The notes beneath the pieces are model-generated. The model was not told the DNA's origin. It saw nothing but the letters and a program-made list of their open reading frames with translations, and searched no databases. Source: UBA8437 sp963582065 (GTDB taxonomy: Bacteria > Planctomycetota > Planctomycetia > Planctomycetales > Planctomycetaceae). From it: DNA of 64,000 nt. A program made the position numbers and the translations under genes. Positions 36,882 through 46,900 of this stretch are shown here, in pieces (the stretch's first letter is position 1; each line of letters starts with the position of its first letter). The stretch covers positions 39,051-103,050 of the forward strand of contig CAUZRQ010000006.1 in NCBI GenBank assembly GCA_963582065.1. The letters run 5' to 3'.

Positions 36882-38186
36882 GTGATCTTCAAGTTCGGCA
36901 AAAAGGGCAAGAAGGGTTCCGACGGACAGGGCGACGACGTCGAGGTTGAACTGATCCGGTTTCAGGGTGAGTTCGACGTGAAAGCCAACGAGAAACTGGT
37001 TCGCGTCGCCTTCGAACCGCTGAAGGAACTTCTGACCGACGGGTTGACCCGTCGAGCCGAGACGATTCGCATCGATCCCAAGGGGGACCGGGCCACGATC
37101 GGCTTCCTGATCGACGGGGTTCCCGTTCCCGCCGGTCGAATCCCCCGCCAGCGGGCCCACGCCGTGACCCAGATGATCAAGGTCCTGGCAGGGATGGATG
37201 CCGCCGACCGCGGCAAGCCACAGGCCGGGGAAGTCAAGGCGTCACTTGCTGATGACGAGTACGAATTGAGCGTGTTCACGCTGCCGATCGCCGGTGGACT
37301 GGAACGGCTGACCGTCCACGTCCGCAACCTCGATGAAAAACTCGAAAAGCCCGAAGAAATCGGGATGACCAACGAGTTGAAGTTGAAGATCCGTGAGTTG
37401 ACCGCCGACGAGCGGGGCGTATTCCTGGTCAGTGGCCCGACTCGTAGCGGCGTCACCACCACCCTGTACGCCTCGGTTCGTGGTCTCGACGTCTACCTCC
37501 GAGACATCCAGACGATCTGTTTCACCGAGGACCGCGAACTGATCAACATCACGAAGTTCGAGACGAAAGCCGGAGACGAACTCGAGGAATCGCTCAGGCG
37601 GTGCGTCCGCGTCGAACCCGACGTGATCCTGCTGGACCCGGTCCTCGACGCTGATGTCGCCAAGGTGATCGTCGGCTTCCACGACAAGGTCACCTTCATG
37701 ACCGAGATCGCCTCTGCCGACGCCGCGACGGGACTGCTGCAATGGTCCGAATGGATCGGCGATCCCGCGCTCGCTGCGGCGTCGCTCAGCGGAGCCGTCA
37801 GCCAGAAGCTGATCCGAAAACTCTGCAACGAATGCAAGGAAGCCTACAAGCCCAACCCGAAGCTGCTGAAGAAGATCGGGCTCGACCCCGAAGAAACTCC
37901 GGTGCTGTACCGCAAGGCTCAGCCGCCGGTGGAAATCCAGCGCGGGGAGGAAATCGAACCGTGCCTCCCGTGCAATGACACCGGATACTTCGGCCGGGTG
38001 GCGATCTTCGAGTACATCGACGTGAACGAGGAAATCCGGCAGTTGATCGCCGCCGGAGCCGATGCCGGGAAGTTGAGGGCCCAGGCCCGCACGGACGAGA
38101 TGCTCACGCTGCAGAAGGACGCGATGCGGCTCGTCGCCGATGGCACGACGTCGCTCGAAGAACTGCAGCGGGTGTTCAAGACCTGA
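36882..38186 (+). CDS. GspE/PilB-family ATPase homologue with degenerate nucleotide-binding site
   Basis: 434 residues from the GTG at 36882, chosen because GGGGAGG sits 7 nt upstream (a GTG at 36864 has none). The architecture is that of type II secretion/type IV pilus ATPases, with the C-terminal zinc-type CxxC...CxxC region (LCNECKEAYKP, CLPCNDTGYFGR) and the FEYI-type end. But Walker A reads GPTRSGVTTTLY, with Val in place of the catalytic Lys, and the Walker B region reads DVILLDPVLDAD instead of DVIxxGEIRDxE. So ATP hydrolysis is unlikely. It may be a regulatory or structural paralogue. No pilin or secretin genes are beside it. Confidence 0.88.
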   Translation: MIFKFGKKGKKGSDGQGDDVEVELIRFQGEFDVKANEKLVRVAFEPLKELLTDGLTRRAETIRIDPKGDRATIGFLIDGVPVPAGRIPRQRAHAVTQMIKVLAGMDAADRGKPQAGEVKASLADDEYELSVFTLPIAGGLERLTVHVRNLDEKLEKPEEIGMTNELKLKIRELTADERGVFLVSGPTRSGVTTTLYASVRGLDVYLRDIQTICFTEDRELINITKFETKAGDELEESLRRCVRVEPDVILLDPVLDADVAKVIVGFHDKVTFMTEIASADAATGLLQWSEWIGDPALAAASLSGAVSQKLIRKLCNECKEAYKPNPKLLKKIGLDPEETPVLYRKAQPPVEIQRGEEIEPCLPCNDTGYFGRVAIFEYIDVNEEIRQLIAAGADAGKLRAQARTDEMLTLQKDAMRLVADGTTSLEELQRVFKT

Positions 38187-38332
38187 TGAATCGGCTGTTG
38201 CCGCAGCAACGTGTTAAAATTTTCCGGTTTTGCCGAAGATTCTGGTTGTGACGGCCGATCTGAGTAATGGCCGGCGCGTGTCGGTCGATTTGATCCCCCC
38301 GGCTCGAACAGCGGCCAGAATCGAGGCCTCAC

Positions 38333-38569
38333 ATGATGACTACCAGAAAGCGTCTCGCCAGCGGTCTGATCCTGCTGGCCGCCGTGGGAGCCTCCGGCCT
38401 GACCGGTTGCCAGACCACCGTCGGGGGACAGACCCTGCCGTCGGGCTACTACCTCCGAGACGATGTCCAGTACTTCCCGGCCGGCCCTGAGTTCATACTC
38501 CACAACACCGAGCGAGCCTACCAGCAGAGACAGGAGCAACAGGACTTCGGTGACGACGTCCAACCCTGA
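38333..38569 (+). CDS. Small lipoprotein
   Basis: 78 residues. A basic N-terminus (MMTTRKR) and hydrophobic segment lead to the lipobox LTGC with Cys26, so it is a predicted lipoprotein. The mature part is about 50 residues, containing GQTLPSGYYLRDDVQYFP and a Gln/Glu-rich end; no domain is recognised. Stands alone, 146 bp after the GspE-like gene. The A/T-rich stretch ttaaaatttt at about 38214-38223 upstream is the most promoter-like patch nearby. Confidence 0.7.
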   Translation: MMTTRKRLASGLILLAAVGASGLTGCQTTVGGQTLPSGYYLRDDVQYFPAGPEFILHNTERAYQQRQEQQDFGDDVQP

Positions 38570-38924
38570 TCGGCCAGTACCGATCCCACCCCACGTTTTC
38601 CCACAGTGAATCTCCTCTCCCCCTACTCCCGGTCACGCTCCGGCAACAGGCGATGACTCGGGCGAACTCCGTCAGCCCACCGCGGGCCGATTGACGTTGT
38701 TCGTCGGGGGGGACGAGCCCCTCGCAGCCGACAAGCGATGGCACACCGGCACCCCGGACGCCGGAACGAGCCCGCCTGCTGGTCTGCGAGGGGGTTCCTT
38801 TTTTCCGACCAGCGGCGCAACGCTTGCAGCCGCCGTCGCCGCCTGGCCACAATCACGGCCCCGCCGTCCCACCACGAGACGGTCTCCCGGCGGGTGATGC
38901 TCCACCTCCCCACGAGGCCCACCG
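38570..38924. other. 355-bp gap without a supported gene
   Basis: No frame here has a start with plausible ribosome-binding site, family motif or codon pattern. It contains a six-T run near 38800 and should carry the promoter of the downstream hydrolase. I see nothing else. Confidence 0.5.
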
Positions 38925-40889
38925 ATGCGGACCCGCCACCTGTCCCTCGCCTGCTGCGCCCTGGTCGTCGCTCAGTCTCTGGTCGACGCCGATGTCAAGA
39001 GCCTGCTGGAGTCGAAGATCCTCAGCCCGGGAACCGCACAGCAGGAGGTCATCTCGTTCACCGAGAGCCGGGTGCCGCCGATGCCGGTGATCGACTCGAA
39101 ACAACAGTGGGAAGCCCACGCCGGGATACTCCGACAACGCGTGCTCGACGAGGTCATTTTTCGTGGCGAGGCGTCAGCCTGGCGAAAAGCCAAGGCCGGA
39201 GTGGTGTGGATGGAGACGATTTCCGGAGGGCCGGGTTGCCGAATCCGCAAGGTCCGCTTCGAGGCTCTGCCCGGGCTGTGGATCCCCGCATTGCTCTACG
39301 AACCCGAAGGACTCGACAAGTCTTCCGGACGCATCCCCGTGGTGCTCAACGTCAACGGCCACGATCGCCCCGATGGCAAGGCGGTCCGGTACAAGCAGAT
39401 CCGCTGTATCAACCAGGCCCGTCGCGGCATGCTGGCGTTGAACGTCGAGTGGCTGGGGATGGGGCAGTTGCACACACCCGAGTACGGTCACTACCTGATG
39501 AACCAACTCGACCTCTGCGGCACCAGCGGCCTGGCCCCCTTTTATCTCTCGATGTCCCGCGGCATCGACCTGCTGCTTTCGCACCCCAACGCCGATCCCC
39601 GCCGGGTCGCCGTCACGGGGCTCTCGGGTGGGGGCTGGCAGACGATCACCATCAGCGCTCTCGACACCCGGGTCACGCTCTGTGACCCCGTTGCCGGCTA
39701 CTCCAGCTACCTCACCCGCACCCGCAATTTCTCGGACCTGGGCGACTCGGAACAGACACCCTGCGACCTCGCCACCGTCGTCGACTACTCGCACCTGACC
39801 GCAATGCTGGCGCCCCGACCGACCCTGTTGACCTTCAACGCCACCGACAACTGCTGTTTCGCCGCCGGCCACGCTTTGCCCCCCCTGCTGGCCGCCGCCC
39901 GTCCGATCTTCAAGCTCTACGGCAAGCGCCGCAACCTCTGGGCTCACGTCAACTTCTCGCCCGGCAACCACAATTTCGGGCAGGACAACCGGGAGGCGCT
40001 TTACCGGATGTTCGGGGCGCATTTCTTCCCCGAACGGACCGACTACGACTCCCGCGAAATTGACGTCAGCGACCAGGTGAAAACCAAGGAACAACTCCAC
40101 GTGGCCATCCCCGACAACAACGCCACGTTCGTCTCGCTCGCCAGGCAGATCGCCTCGTCCCTTCCCCGACACCCGGAAACCCCCGCCGCCGACGCCACGC
40201 CGGCAGCCCGCAGCAAATGGCAGGCCGAGTCCCGCAAGAGACTGGCCACGGTGATCCGAACACGTCCGATGAAACTGGGAGCCACCCTGGTCGACGAGAA
40301 GATCGAGGGTGAGGGCAACGCTCAGACCCGGGCGATTCTGTGGAAGCTGAGGCTTGGTGGCGAATGGACTGTGCCGGTGGTGGAACTGGTTCGAGGTGAG
40401 CCGAAGGCCACGTCGCTGCTGGTGGCCGACAAGGGCCGTGCCTCGGTGGCCGACGCGGCCGAAGAACTTCTCTCGGGCGGACACCGAGTGATCGCCGTCG
40501 ATCCGTTCTATCTCGGCGAATCGGCAATCGGTGGTCGCGACTTCCTGTTCGCCCTGATGGTCGCCACCGTCGGTGACCGGGCCCTGGGCCTGCAGGCCCG
40601 CCAGTTGCAGGCGGTCGCGAAGTGGATCCACAAGCAACACGGGCAACCGGTCCGCCTGGTCGCTCACGGCTCCCGCACGTCGGTGGCCGCGCTGATCGCC
40701 ACGGGTCTCGAACCCAGGTCGATCGGCGAACTTCAACTGCACGGGTGCTACAAGAGCCTCAAGCAGGTGATCGACTCGAAGCTGGGAGTGAACCGGGCGC
40801 CCGAGCTGTTCTGCTTTGGGCTGCTCGAGCAGTTCGACATCCCGCAACTCGAAGCGATGGTGGCACCACGGCCGCTGACCAGCCGTTAG
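38925..40889 (+). CDS. Secreted two-domain alpha/beta hydrolase (acetyl xylan esterase-like)
   Basis: 654 residues with a signal peptide (LSLACCALVVAQSLVDA). Domain 1 is an alpha/beta hydrolase: IPVVLNVNGHDRPDGKA oxyanion region, nucleophile elbow GLSGGGWQT with Ser234, an Asp candidate after LTFNATDNCCF and a late His in FSPGNHNFGQ. This matches the planctomycete acetyl-xylan-esterase-type esterases. Domain 2 (about 440-654) repeats the fold weakly (VIAVDPFYLGES) but its elbow reads VAHGSRTS, so it may have reduced or different activity. It is convergent with the DUF1501 gene 3 bp away. Confidence 0.85.
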   Translation: MRTRHLSLACCALVVAQSLVDADVKSLLESKILSPGTAQQEVISFTESRVPPMPVIDSKQQWEAHAGILRQRVLDEVIFRGEASAWRKAKAGVVWMETISGGPGCRIRKVRFEALPGLWIPALLYEPEGLDKSSGRIPVVLNVNGHDRPDGKAVRYKQIRCINQARRGMLALNVEWLGMGQLHTPEYGHYLMNQLDLCGTSGLAPFYLSMSRGIDLLLSHPNADPRRVAVTGLSGGGWQTITISALDTRVTLCDPVAGYSSYLTRTRNFSDLGDSEQTPCDLATVVDYSHLTAMLAPRPTLLTFNATDNCCFAAGHALPPLLAAARPIFKLYGKRRNLWAHVNFSPGNHNFGQDNREALYRMFGAHFFPERTDYDSREIDVSDQVKTKEQLHVAIPDNNATFVSLARQIASSLPRHPETPAADATPAARSKWQAESRKRLATVIRTRPMKLGATLVDEKIEGEGNAQTRAILWKLRLGGEWTVPVVELVRGEPKATSLLVADKGRASVADAAEELLSGGHRVIAVDPFYLGESAIGGRDFLFALMVATVGDRALGLQARQLQAVAKWIHKQHGQPVRLVAHGSRTSVAALIATGLEPRSIGELQLHGCYKSLKQVIDSKLGVNRAPELFCFGLLEQFDIPQLEAMVAPRPLTSR

Positions 40890-40892
40890 CCC

Positions 40893-42305
40893 CTACCCGA
40901 TCAACGGCCAGATCGGCTGGCCGATCACGACGTGGTGTGGCCGGCCGGTGGCGTCGGAAATCGTCGTCTCCGAAGGCACCCCCAGCAGGTGGTACAGCGT
41001 CGCCACGAAATCCTTGGGATCATGCGGATTCGAGGCCGGGTAGGCGGCCGAATCGTCGGAGGCGCCGTAGATGGTCCCCGCGCGGGCACCGGCGCCGGCC
41101 ATCGCCAGCGAGTAGACCCACGGCCAGTGGTCCCGGCCGGCATTCTTGTTGATCTTGGGTGTTCGCCCGAACTCGGCATTGACCACCACGAGCGTCTCAT
41201 CGAGCATCCCTCGCTGGTCGAGATCCTCGATCAATGCGGTCAACGACTGGTCAAGCGTCGGGGCCAGCGAGTCCTTCATCTTGGAGAAGTTCTTGCTGTG
41301 GGTGTCCCAGCTGCCACGGGGAGTGTGGCAGTAGCTGATGTTGACCAGCGGCACGCCCGCCTCGGCCAGCCGTCGGGCCAACAGGCACCGCTGGCCGAAC
41401 TCGGTCTTGCCGTACCGGTCTCGCAGTTCCTGCTTCTCGCTGGCCAACGCGAACGCGTTGCGGGTCTTGGGGGATGCGAGCAGGTTGAAAGCCCGCTGGT
41501 AGAAGCTGTCGAGGTTTCGAGCCCCGGCGACCTCGTCGATCAGGCCCCGCTGACGGTCGAACTGGGCCAGCAGGTCGCGACGGCCGGTCAACCGGACCGA
41601 GGTCAGGTCGTCGTTAGGCCGGATGGCCTGGATGCGGACGTCCGGATCGCGCAACGGCTGATCGACGACGAAACTGCTGTGACGGGCTCCGAGCAAACCG
41701 GGCACCTGGCCGTGGAGCACGGTGCCGTTGCTGCGACGCATCAGCGGGCCGACGCGGACCCACGTCGGCAGGTCGCCTCGGGCCGGGTGAACGGCATCCA
41801 GCACGGCGCCCACCGGCGGGAAATCCGTACCGGCGGGCGGAAAATCGCCACGGGACCGGAACTCGCGAGGATGCGCGTGTCCGGTCTGGGCCGGCAGGCA
41901 GGCCTGCACGTGATTCGGGTTTTCGTGGCTCATCGAACGGACGATGGCCAGCCGGTGTGCCATCCGTGCCGTCCGCGGCAGCACTTCGCTGAACCGGATA
42001 CCGGGCAGACTGGTCGCGATCGCCCCGAACTCACCACGGACCGCCGACGGGCCCTCGGGCTTCGGGTCGAAGGTCTCCTGCTGGGGGTGCCCCCCGTGCA
42101 GAAACATCATGATCACCGTCTTGGCACGCCCGAAGGTTGTTCGCGTGCCATCAGCCGCCGTCGCCTCTCGCGCCCGGAACAACTCCGGCAGGGTCAATCC
42201 GGCCCCCCCCAACCCACCGATCCTCAGGGCCTCGCGGCGAGTCATCCGCTGCCAGGCGCGGAATCCGCTGCAACCGGTCGATGATGGTGATTCGGAACGG
42301 GTCAC
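40893..42305 (-). CDS. DUF1501 protein (sulfatase-fold, Tat-like)
   Basis: 470 residues from the GTG at 42305 (AAGGA 9 nt upstream); the ATG at 42245 is an alternative. The N-terminal MTRREALRIGGLGGAGL is a twin-arginine-type signal. Then FLHGGHPQQETFDPKPEGP, VRSMSHENPNH, PLVNISY and the C-terminal GRTPKINKNAGRDHWP motifs identify DUF1501. The fold is related to alkaline phosphatase/sulfatase, but the function is unestablished. In planctomycetes these pair with PSCyt1/DUF1549/DUF1553 proteins; this one stands without an adjacent partner. It is 3 bp from the convergent hydrolase stop. Confidence 0.93.
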   Translation of the reverse strand: MTRSESPSSTGCSGFRAWQRMTRREALRIGGLGGAGLTLPELFRAREATAADGTRTTFGRAKTVIMMFLHGGHPQQETFDPKPEGPSAVRGEFGAIATSLPGIRFSEVLPRTARMAHRLAIVRSMSHENPNHVQACLPAQTGHAHPREFRSRGDFPPAGTDFPPVGAVLDAVHPARGDLPTWVRVGPLMRRSNGTVLHGQVPGLLGARHSSFVVDQPLRDPDVRIQAIRPNDDLTSVRLTGRRDLLAQFDRQRGLIDEVAGARNLDSFYQRAFNLLASPKTRNAFALASEKQELRDRYGKTEFGQRCLLARRLAEAGVPLVNISYCHTPRGSWDTHSKNFSKMKDSLAPTLDQSLTALIEDLDQRGMLDETLVVVNAEFGRTPKINKNAGRDHWPWVYSLAMAGAGARAGTIYGASDDSAAYPASNPHDPKDFVATLYHLLGVPSETTISDATGRPHHVVIGQPIWPLIG

Positions 42306-42471
42306 GAAGCTGGTCCTTCCAAAAGCATTCTACCCACTGATGGGATCGGCAACAAATGGAGTTCACTCCAACACAGGCCGCCGAACCGGATCTTTCCGCC
42401 TGACATTGAAATGCCGCCACTTCGTCATCGCCCGCGAGAGAGGCTGACACAACCGTCGGCCGTCAACGGTC

Positions 42472-43908
42472 TCAGGCCAAGATGTCGTGCACCACGCGAC
42501 CGTGAACATCGGTCAGGCGGAAGTCGCGGCCCGAATAGCGGTAGGTCAACTGCGTGTGATCCAGCCCCAGCAGGTGCAGGATCGTCGCGTGCAGGTCGTG
42601 GATGCTGACCGGCCTGTCGACCGCGTGGTAACCGAATTCGTCGGTCGCCCCGTAACCGAACCCCGACTTCACCCCGCCGCCGGCCAACCAGAAGGTGAAC
42701 CCCTGGGCGTGGTGGCCTCGCCCGGTGCCGTTTTGCCGTTCGGGGGTCCGACCGAACTCGGTACTCCAGACCACCAGAGTGTCCTCGAGCAGGCCACGCT
42801 GTTTCAGATCAGCGATCAGCCCCGAGATCGGCTTGTCACAACTGCGGGCATTCGATTCGTGAGCACCCTTGAGGTTGGAATGCTGATCCCACCGGCCGCC
42901 GCGGCCACCGGTGTGAGCCACGTGGACAAACCGCACTCCACGCTCGACCAGCCGACGGGCCAACAGCAATTCGCGTCCGTAGTTTTCGGTCGTCTTGTTG
43001 TCGATCCCATACAGCCTGTGGGTCGCCTGGGACTCCTGGCCCAAATCCATCACCTCGGGTGCCGCCTGCTGCATGCGGAAAGCCAGCTCGAACGACGTGA
43101 TGCGAGCCTCCAGCGTGCTGTCGGCACCGGCCTGCTGCTGTTCGCGGTTCGAAGCGGCGATGAAGTCGATCAACCTCCGCTGCTCGGTGGCCGACCTGGC
43201 GGCACGGATATTGCGAATCCGTGACTGGGCCACCGGCTGCCGGTTGGTGCCAATCATCGTTCCCTGGTTGGACGCCGGCAGGAAAGCGGACCCGAAGTTT
43301 CGTTGTCCACCGTAGGTCAACGGCGGACAGATGGTGACAAAACCCGGCAGATCATCGGCCATGGAACCCAGGCCGTAGTTGATCCACGACCCGATGCTCG
43401 GACGCATCAACGTCTGCGACCCGGTGTGGAGTTCGAGTGTCGCGGGAGTGTGCGCATTGTTGTTGCTGTACATCGAGTACAGGAAACAGAGATCGTCCAT
43501 CCGCGTGTTCGTCTCGCGAAACAGTTCGCTGCCCCACAGGCCACTGTGCCCGTGCTGGCGGAAACGCCATGGCGGCTGCATGAGCTTCTGCAGCCCCTGG
43601 TTGAACTTGTTTCGCCCGGTGTTGATCGAGGCGGGCAGTGTCTGCCCATCGCGGCGGATCAGCGACGGCTTGTAGTCCCACGAGTCGATATGGGAGCACC
43701 CGCCGTGCATGTAGAGGAAGATGACCTGCTTGGCTCGCGCCGGGAAATGCGTCCGACGAAGCCCCTGAGCCTCGCCGGCCCCCAGGGACTCGGAAGTGGC
43801 CAGCGCTGACATCGCCAGTCCGCCAAAACCACAGGCGGCGCGGGACAGCCACTCGCGGCGGCTCAGGCCGGACAACTCACGACGGGTGACTGATCGAAGA
43901 CTTCTCAT
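42472..43908 (-). CDS. DUF1501 protein, partner of the DUF1549/DUF1553 gene
   Basis: 478 residues. Tat signal region SRREWLSRAACGFGGLAMSALA. DUF1501 motifs: FLYMHGGCSHIDSWDYKPSL, NNAHTPATLELHTGS, RFVHVAHTGGRGGRWDQH and EFGRTPERQNGTGRGHH. It begins 6 bp after the DUF1549/DUF1553 stop at 43915, so the two form a classic planctomycete pair. A distinct paralogue of the gene at 40893 (the motifs diverge). Function unknown; expected in the periplasm. Confidence 0.93.
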   Translation of the reverse strand: MRSLRSVTRRELSGLSRREWLSRAACGFGGLAMSALATSESLGAGEAQGLRRTHFPARAKQVIFLYMHGGCSHIDSWDYKPSLIRRDGQTLPASINTGRNKFNQGLQKLMQPPWRFRQHGHSGLWGSELFRETNTRMDDLCFLYSMYSNNNAHTPATLELHTGSQTLMRPSIGSWINYGLGSMADDLPGFVTICPPLTYGGQRNFGSAFLPASNQGTMIGTNRQPVAQSRIRNIRAARSATEQRRLIDFIAASNREQQQAGADSTLEARITSFELAFRMQQAAPEVMDLGQESQATHRLYGIDNKTTENYGRELLLARRLVERGVRFVHVAHTGGRGGRWDQHSNLKGAHESNARSCDKPISGLIADLKQRGLLEDTLVVWSTEFGRTPERQNGTGRGHHAQGFTFWLAGGGVKSGFGYGATDEFGYHAVDRPVSIHDLHATILHLLGLDHTQLTYRYSGRDFRLTDVHGRVVHDILA

Positions 43909-43914
43909 CTGCCC

Positions 43915-46900
43915 CTAGTCTACAAAAAGGAACTCGTTGAGACTAAACAAAGCCCAGGACAGGGACACCCAGGCCTCCCGCGAACTCCCCCCCGCGGATT
44001 TGCGGGACACTGCCAGGAACTTGCCGGCACGGACCCGTTCCAACGCCGTCGGAGGCCGCGACAGCACCAGCCACCACGCCCGCTCGATCTGCCGCCCCTG
44101 GTCATCGGAAACGGCCAGCACCCGGTCAGCCAGCCCCTGCGAGCGTTCCCGCACAAACGGGTTGTTCAACAGGAACAGCGCCTGGTGAGCCACCGTGGTG
44201 TTGGATCGTCGCGAAGTGATCGAGTTGGGGTCTCCCACGTCAAACAACTCCATCATCTCCTGCAATGTCGTTCTCACCACCGGCATGTAGAGACTGCGGC
44301 GGCGTGTCCGGAAATTGGCCGTCTCGCTGTTGGCGTCATCGACGCTGAAGACCTTCGGTTTCCACGACTGGAACGTCCCGAACATCTGGGAGTCCAGTGC
44401 ACCGGACGCCACCAGCATCGCGTCCCGGAACGGCTCGGCTTCGAGACGACGACGACTCATCCGCCACAGCAACCGGTTGTCGGCATCCACGGCCATCGCC
44501 GCCTTCCGGGACAGGCTGGACTGCCGGTACACCGATGACAGCATGATCCGCCGATGCAGCCGCTTCAGCGACCAGCCGTCCCGAACGAAACTGGCCGCCA
44601 GGTGATCCAACAGGCGGGGATGCGACGGTTCTTCGCCCAGTTGACCGAAGTTGTCGGGTGTCTGCACCAGGCCCTCGCCGAAGTGCCATTGCCAGACCCG
44701 GTTGACCATCACCCGGGCGGTCAGCGGATGCTGGGGACGCGTGATCCAGCGTGCCAGTTCGAGCCGTCCGCTGGTCCGATCGGGGATCTTCGTGGCCGGC
44801 TGATCCGGATCCCGCAGAACCACCGGAACGCCCCGGGACACCAGTTGGCCCAGGCGACGGGTGTCTCCGGCAACGTGGACCCGAAGATCGGCCGGCTTCT
44901 TGTCGTCAAAGGCCACCATGGCCGAAACCGGAACCGGGAACCGGACCTCTGCCAACCGCCGCGACTCCGCCTGCAGTGACGCCAGTTCCTTGCGCTGAGC
45001 AGGATCGTAGAACGAATGCGCATCCGTGTCGGGCTTCAACGGCCCGTCCTTGGCCGACAATCTCCTGGCCAACTCCGGGCTGTCAAGATCCACCTGGGAG
45101 CGAACCTGCTCGACGGTCTGCGGGAAGTCCCTGGTGAGTGGATGCAGTGTCGATGCCTTCCGGCCGGCGGCATCCACCAGTTCGCGGGACAACCGCCTCG
45201 CAAGGCTGGGGACCAGGCGATGAGTCTTCAGCAGTTCTTCCACCGAGGGAGCACCATCCCGGCGAGTCCGTTTGCGCTCCACCGCCGCAACGTTTTTTGG
45301 CTGGTCCCCGCGACCTCCCTGCTGGAACAGCCTGGTGACCTCCGCCGCATTCAGCACCCGGTCCCAAATGGCCACGTCATCGAGATCTCCAGCAAAACCG
45401 TTCGTCGACGCTCCGAGTCGCAACGACACCGGCGCACCGAAATCGGCAACCGAACTGACAGCCTTGATCGGGGTCCGGCCCACCGTTCGACCATCGAGAT
45501 ACATGAGCCCGTCGGCATCCCGATCGGAGGTCACGACCAGATGATGCCACTTCCCGTCGACCAGCAACGGGAGCTGGTTCGACGACGGCTTGATGTCCAC
45601 CGATGACGTCCCGCTGTAATGCCTGAGGTAGACACCGTTGTAGCCACCCGGCCGCAACGCGATGAACCAGATCGCCTTTGACTTGAACGTCGCCGCGACG
45701 ACCGAATCCGCCGACTTGGGCGTGTAGCCCCTTGGCGCCCGAATCCAGATCGAGACGCTGAAGTCGCCATTCTTCGCGAACGCCAATGGCTGGAGAGCTT
45801 TCGCATCGACCTCGACGACCCGTCCGGTCGCGAACCGCAGAGCCCGCCCGACCTGCCCGTCCTCGACCCGGGTGGGAACTTTGTCGGGTGCCTGGGGCGA
45901 GACATTGGCCAGGCGACCACTGGGACCGACCGTCGCAGCCACCGTTTTTCCGGATGCCGCGTCGAACGGCCAGTGAGCCACGGCGGCCCGATCGCCGCGC
46001 GTGTGATAGATGGCGGCGGCAGCCAGCAGGTACTCGGGCAGCCGTTTTCTCGCATCGTCGATCAACCGCTTGTTGCCAGCGGTGACGATCTTCGAGATCG
46101 CCGCCGCCACGGCTTTCGTCTCGGCGGAATGACGGTCCCGCGCCCGGCTGAGAGACGGCGGCTCGAGTGTCCGTTCGGGCCAGTACGAGGGATTCTTGTC
46201 CATGTCCCGCAACGAAACCGTGCTGCGAAAGATCCCGGCCAGCGCGTAATAATCGGTGGTCAGAATCGGGTCGAACTTGTGGTCGTGACAACGTGCACAT
46301 GCCAAAGTCAGCCCCAGCAGAGCCCGCCCCAGGACGTCGATCTGGTCATCGACCACGTCCATGGCCATCAGTTCCTTGTCCTGGGTGCCCAACCCCTTCG
46401 GAGCCAGGGTCAGCAACCCGGTCGCCAGCAGCCGATCCACCTCCCGCTGGTCTTCGGAGGCGGGTTCCAGCAGGTCACCGGCGAGTTGTTCGATCAGGAA
46501 TCGGTCGTAGGGAGTGTCCCGGTTGAAGGCGCGGACCACGTAGTCGCGGTAACGCCAGGCAGTGGGGTACACGTAATCGAATCCGCCACCGTTGGTGTCG
46601 GCGTAGCGGACGATATCCAGCCAGTGACGCGCCCACCGTTCGCCGTACCGCGGCGAGGCCAGCAACCGGTCGATCACGCGCGCGAAGGCGCCCGGAGCCC
46701 GGTCGGCCTCGAACGCCCGGACCGCCCCGGGCGTCGGGGGCAACCCCCAGAGACCAAAAGTCGCACGGCGAATCCACGTCCGGCGATCGGCCTCCGATGA
46801 GGGCGGCAGGTTCTCTTCTACCAGGCGGGCCAGGATGTACCGGTCGATCGGTGACCGCGACCACCGGTCACCGGAAACCGCCGGCGGGTGCCCCGGATCC

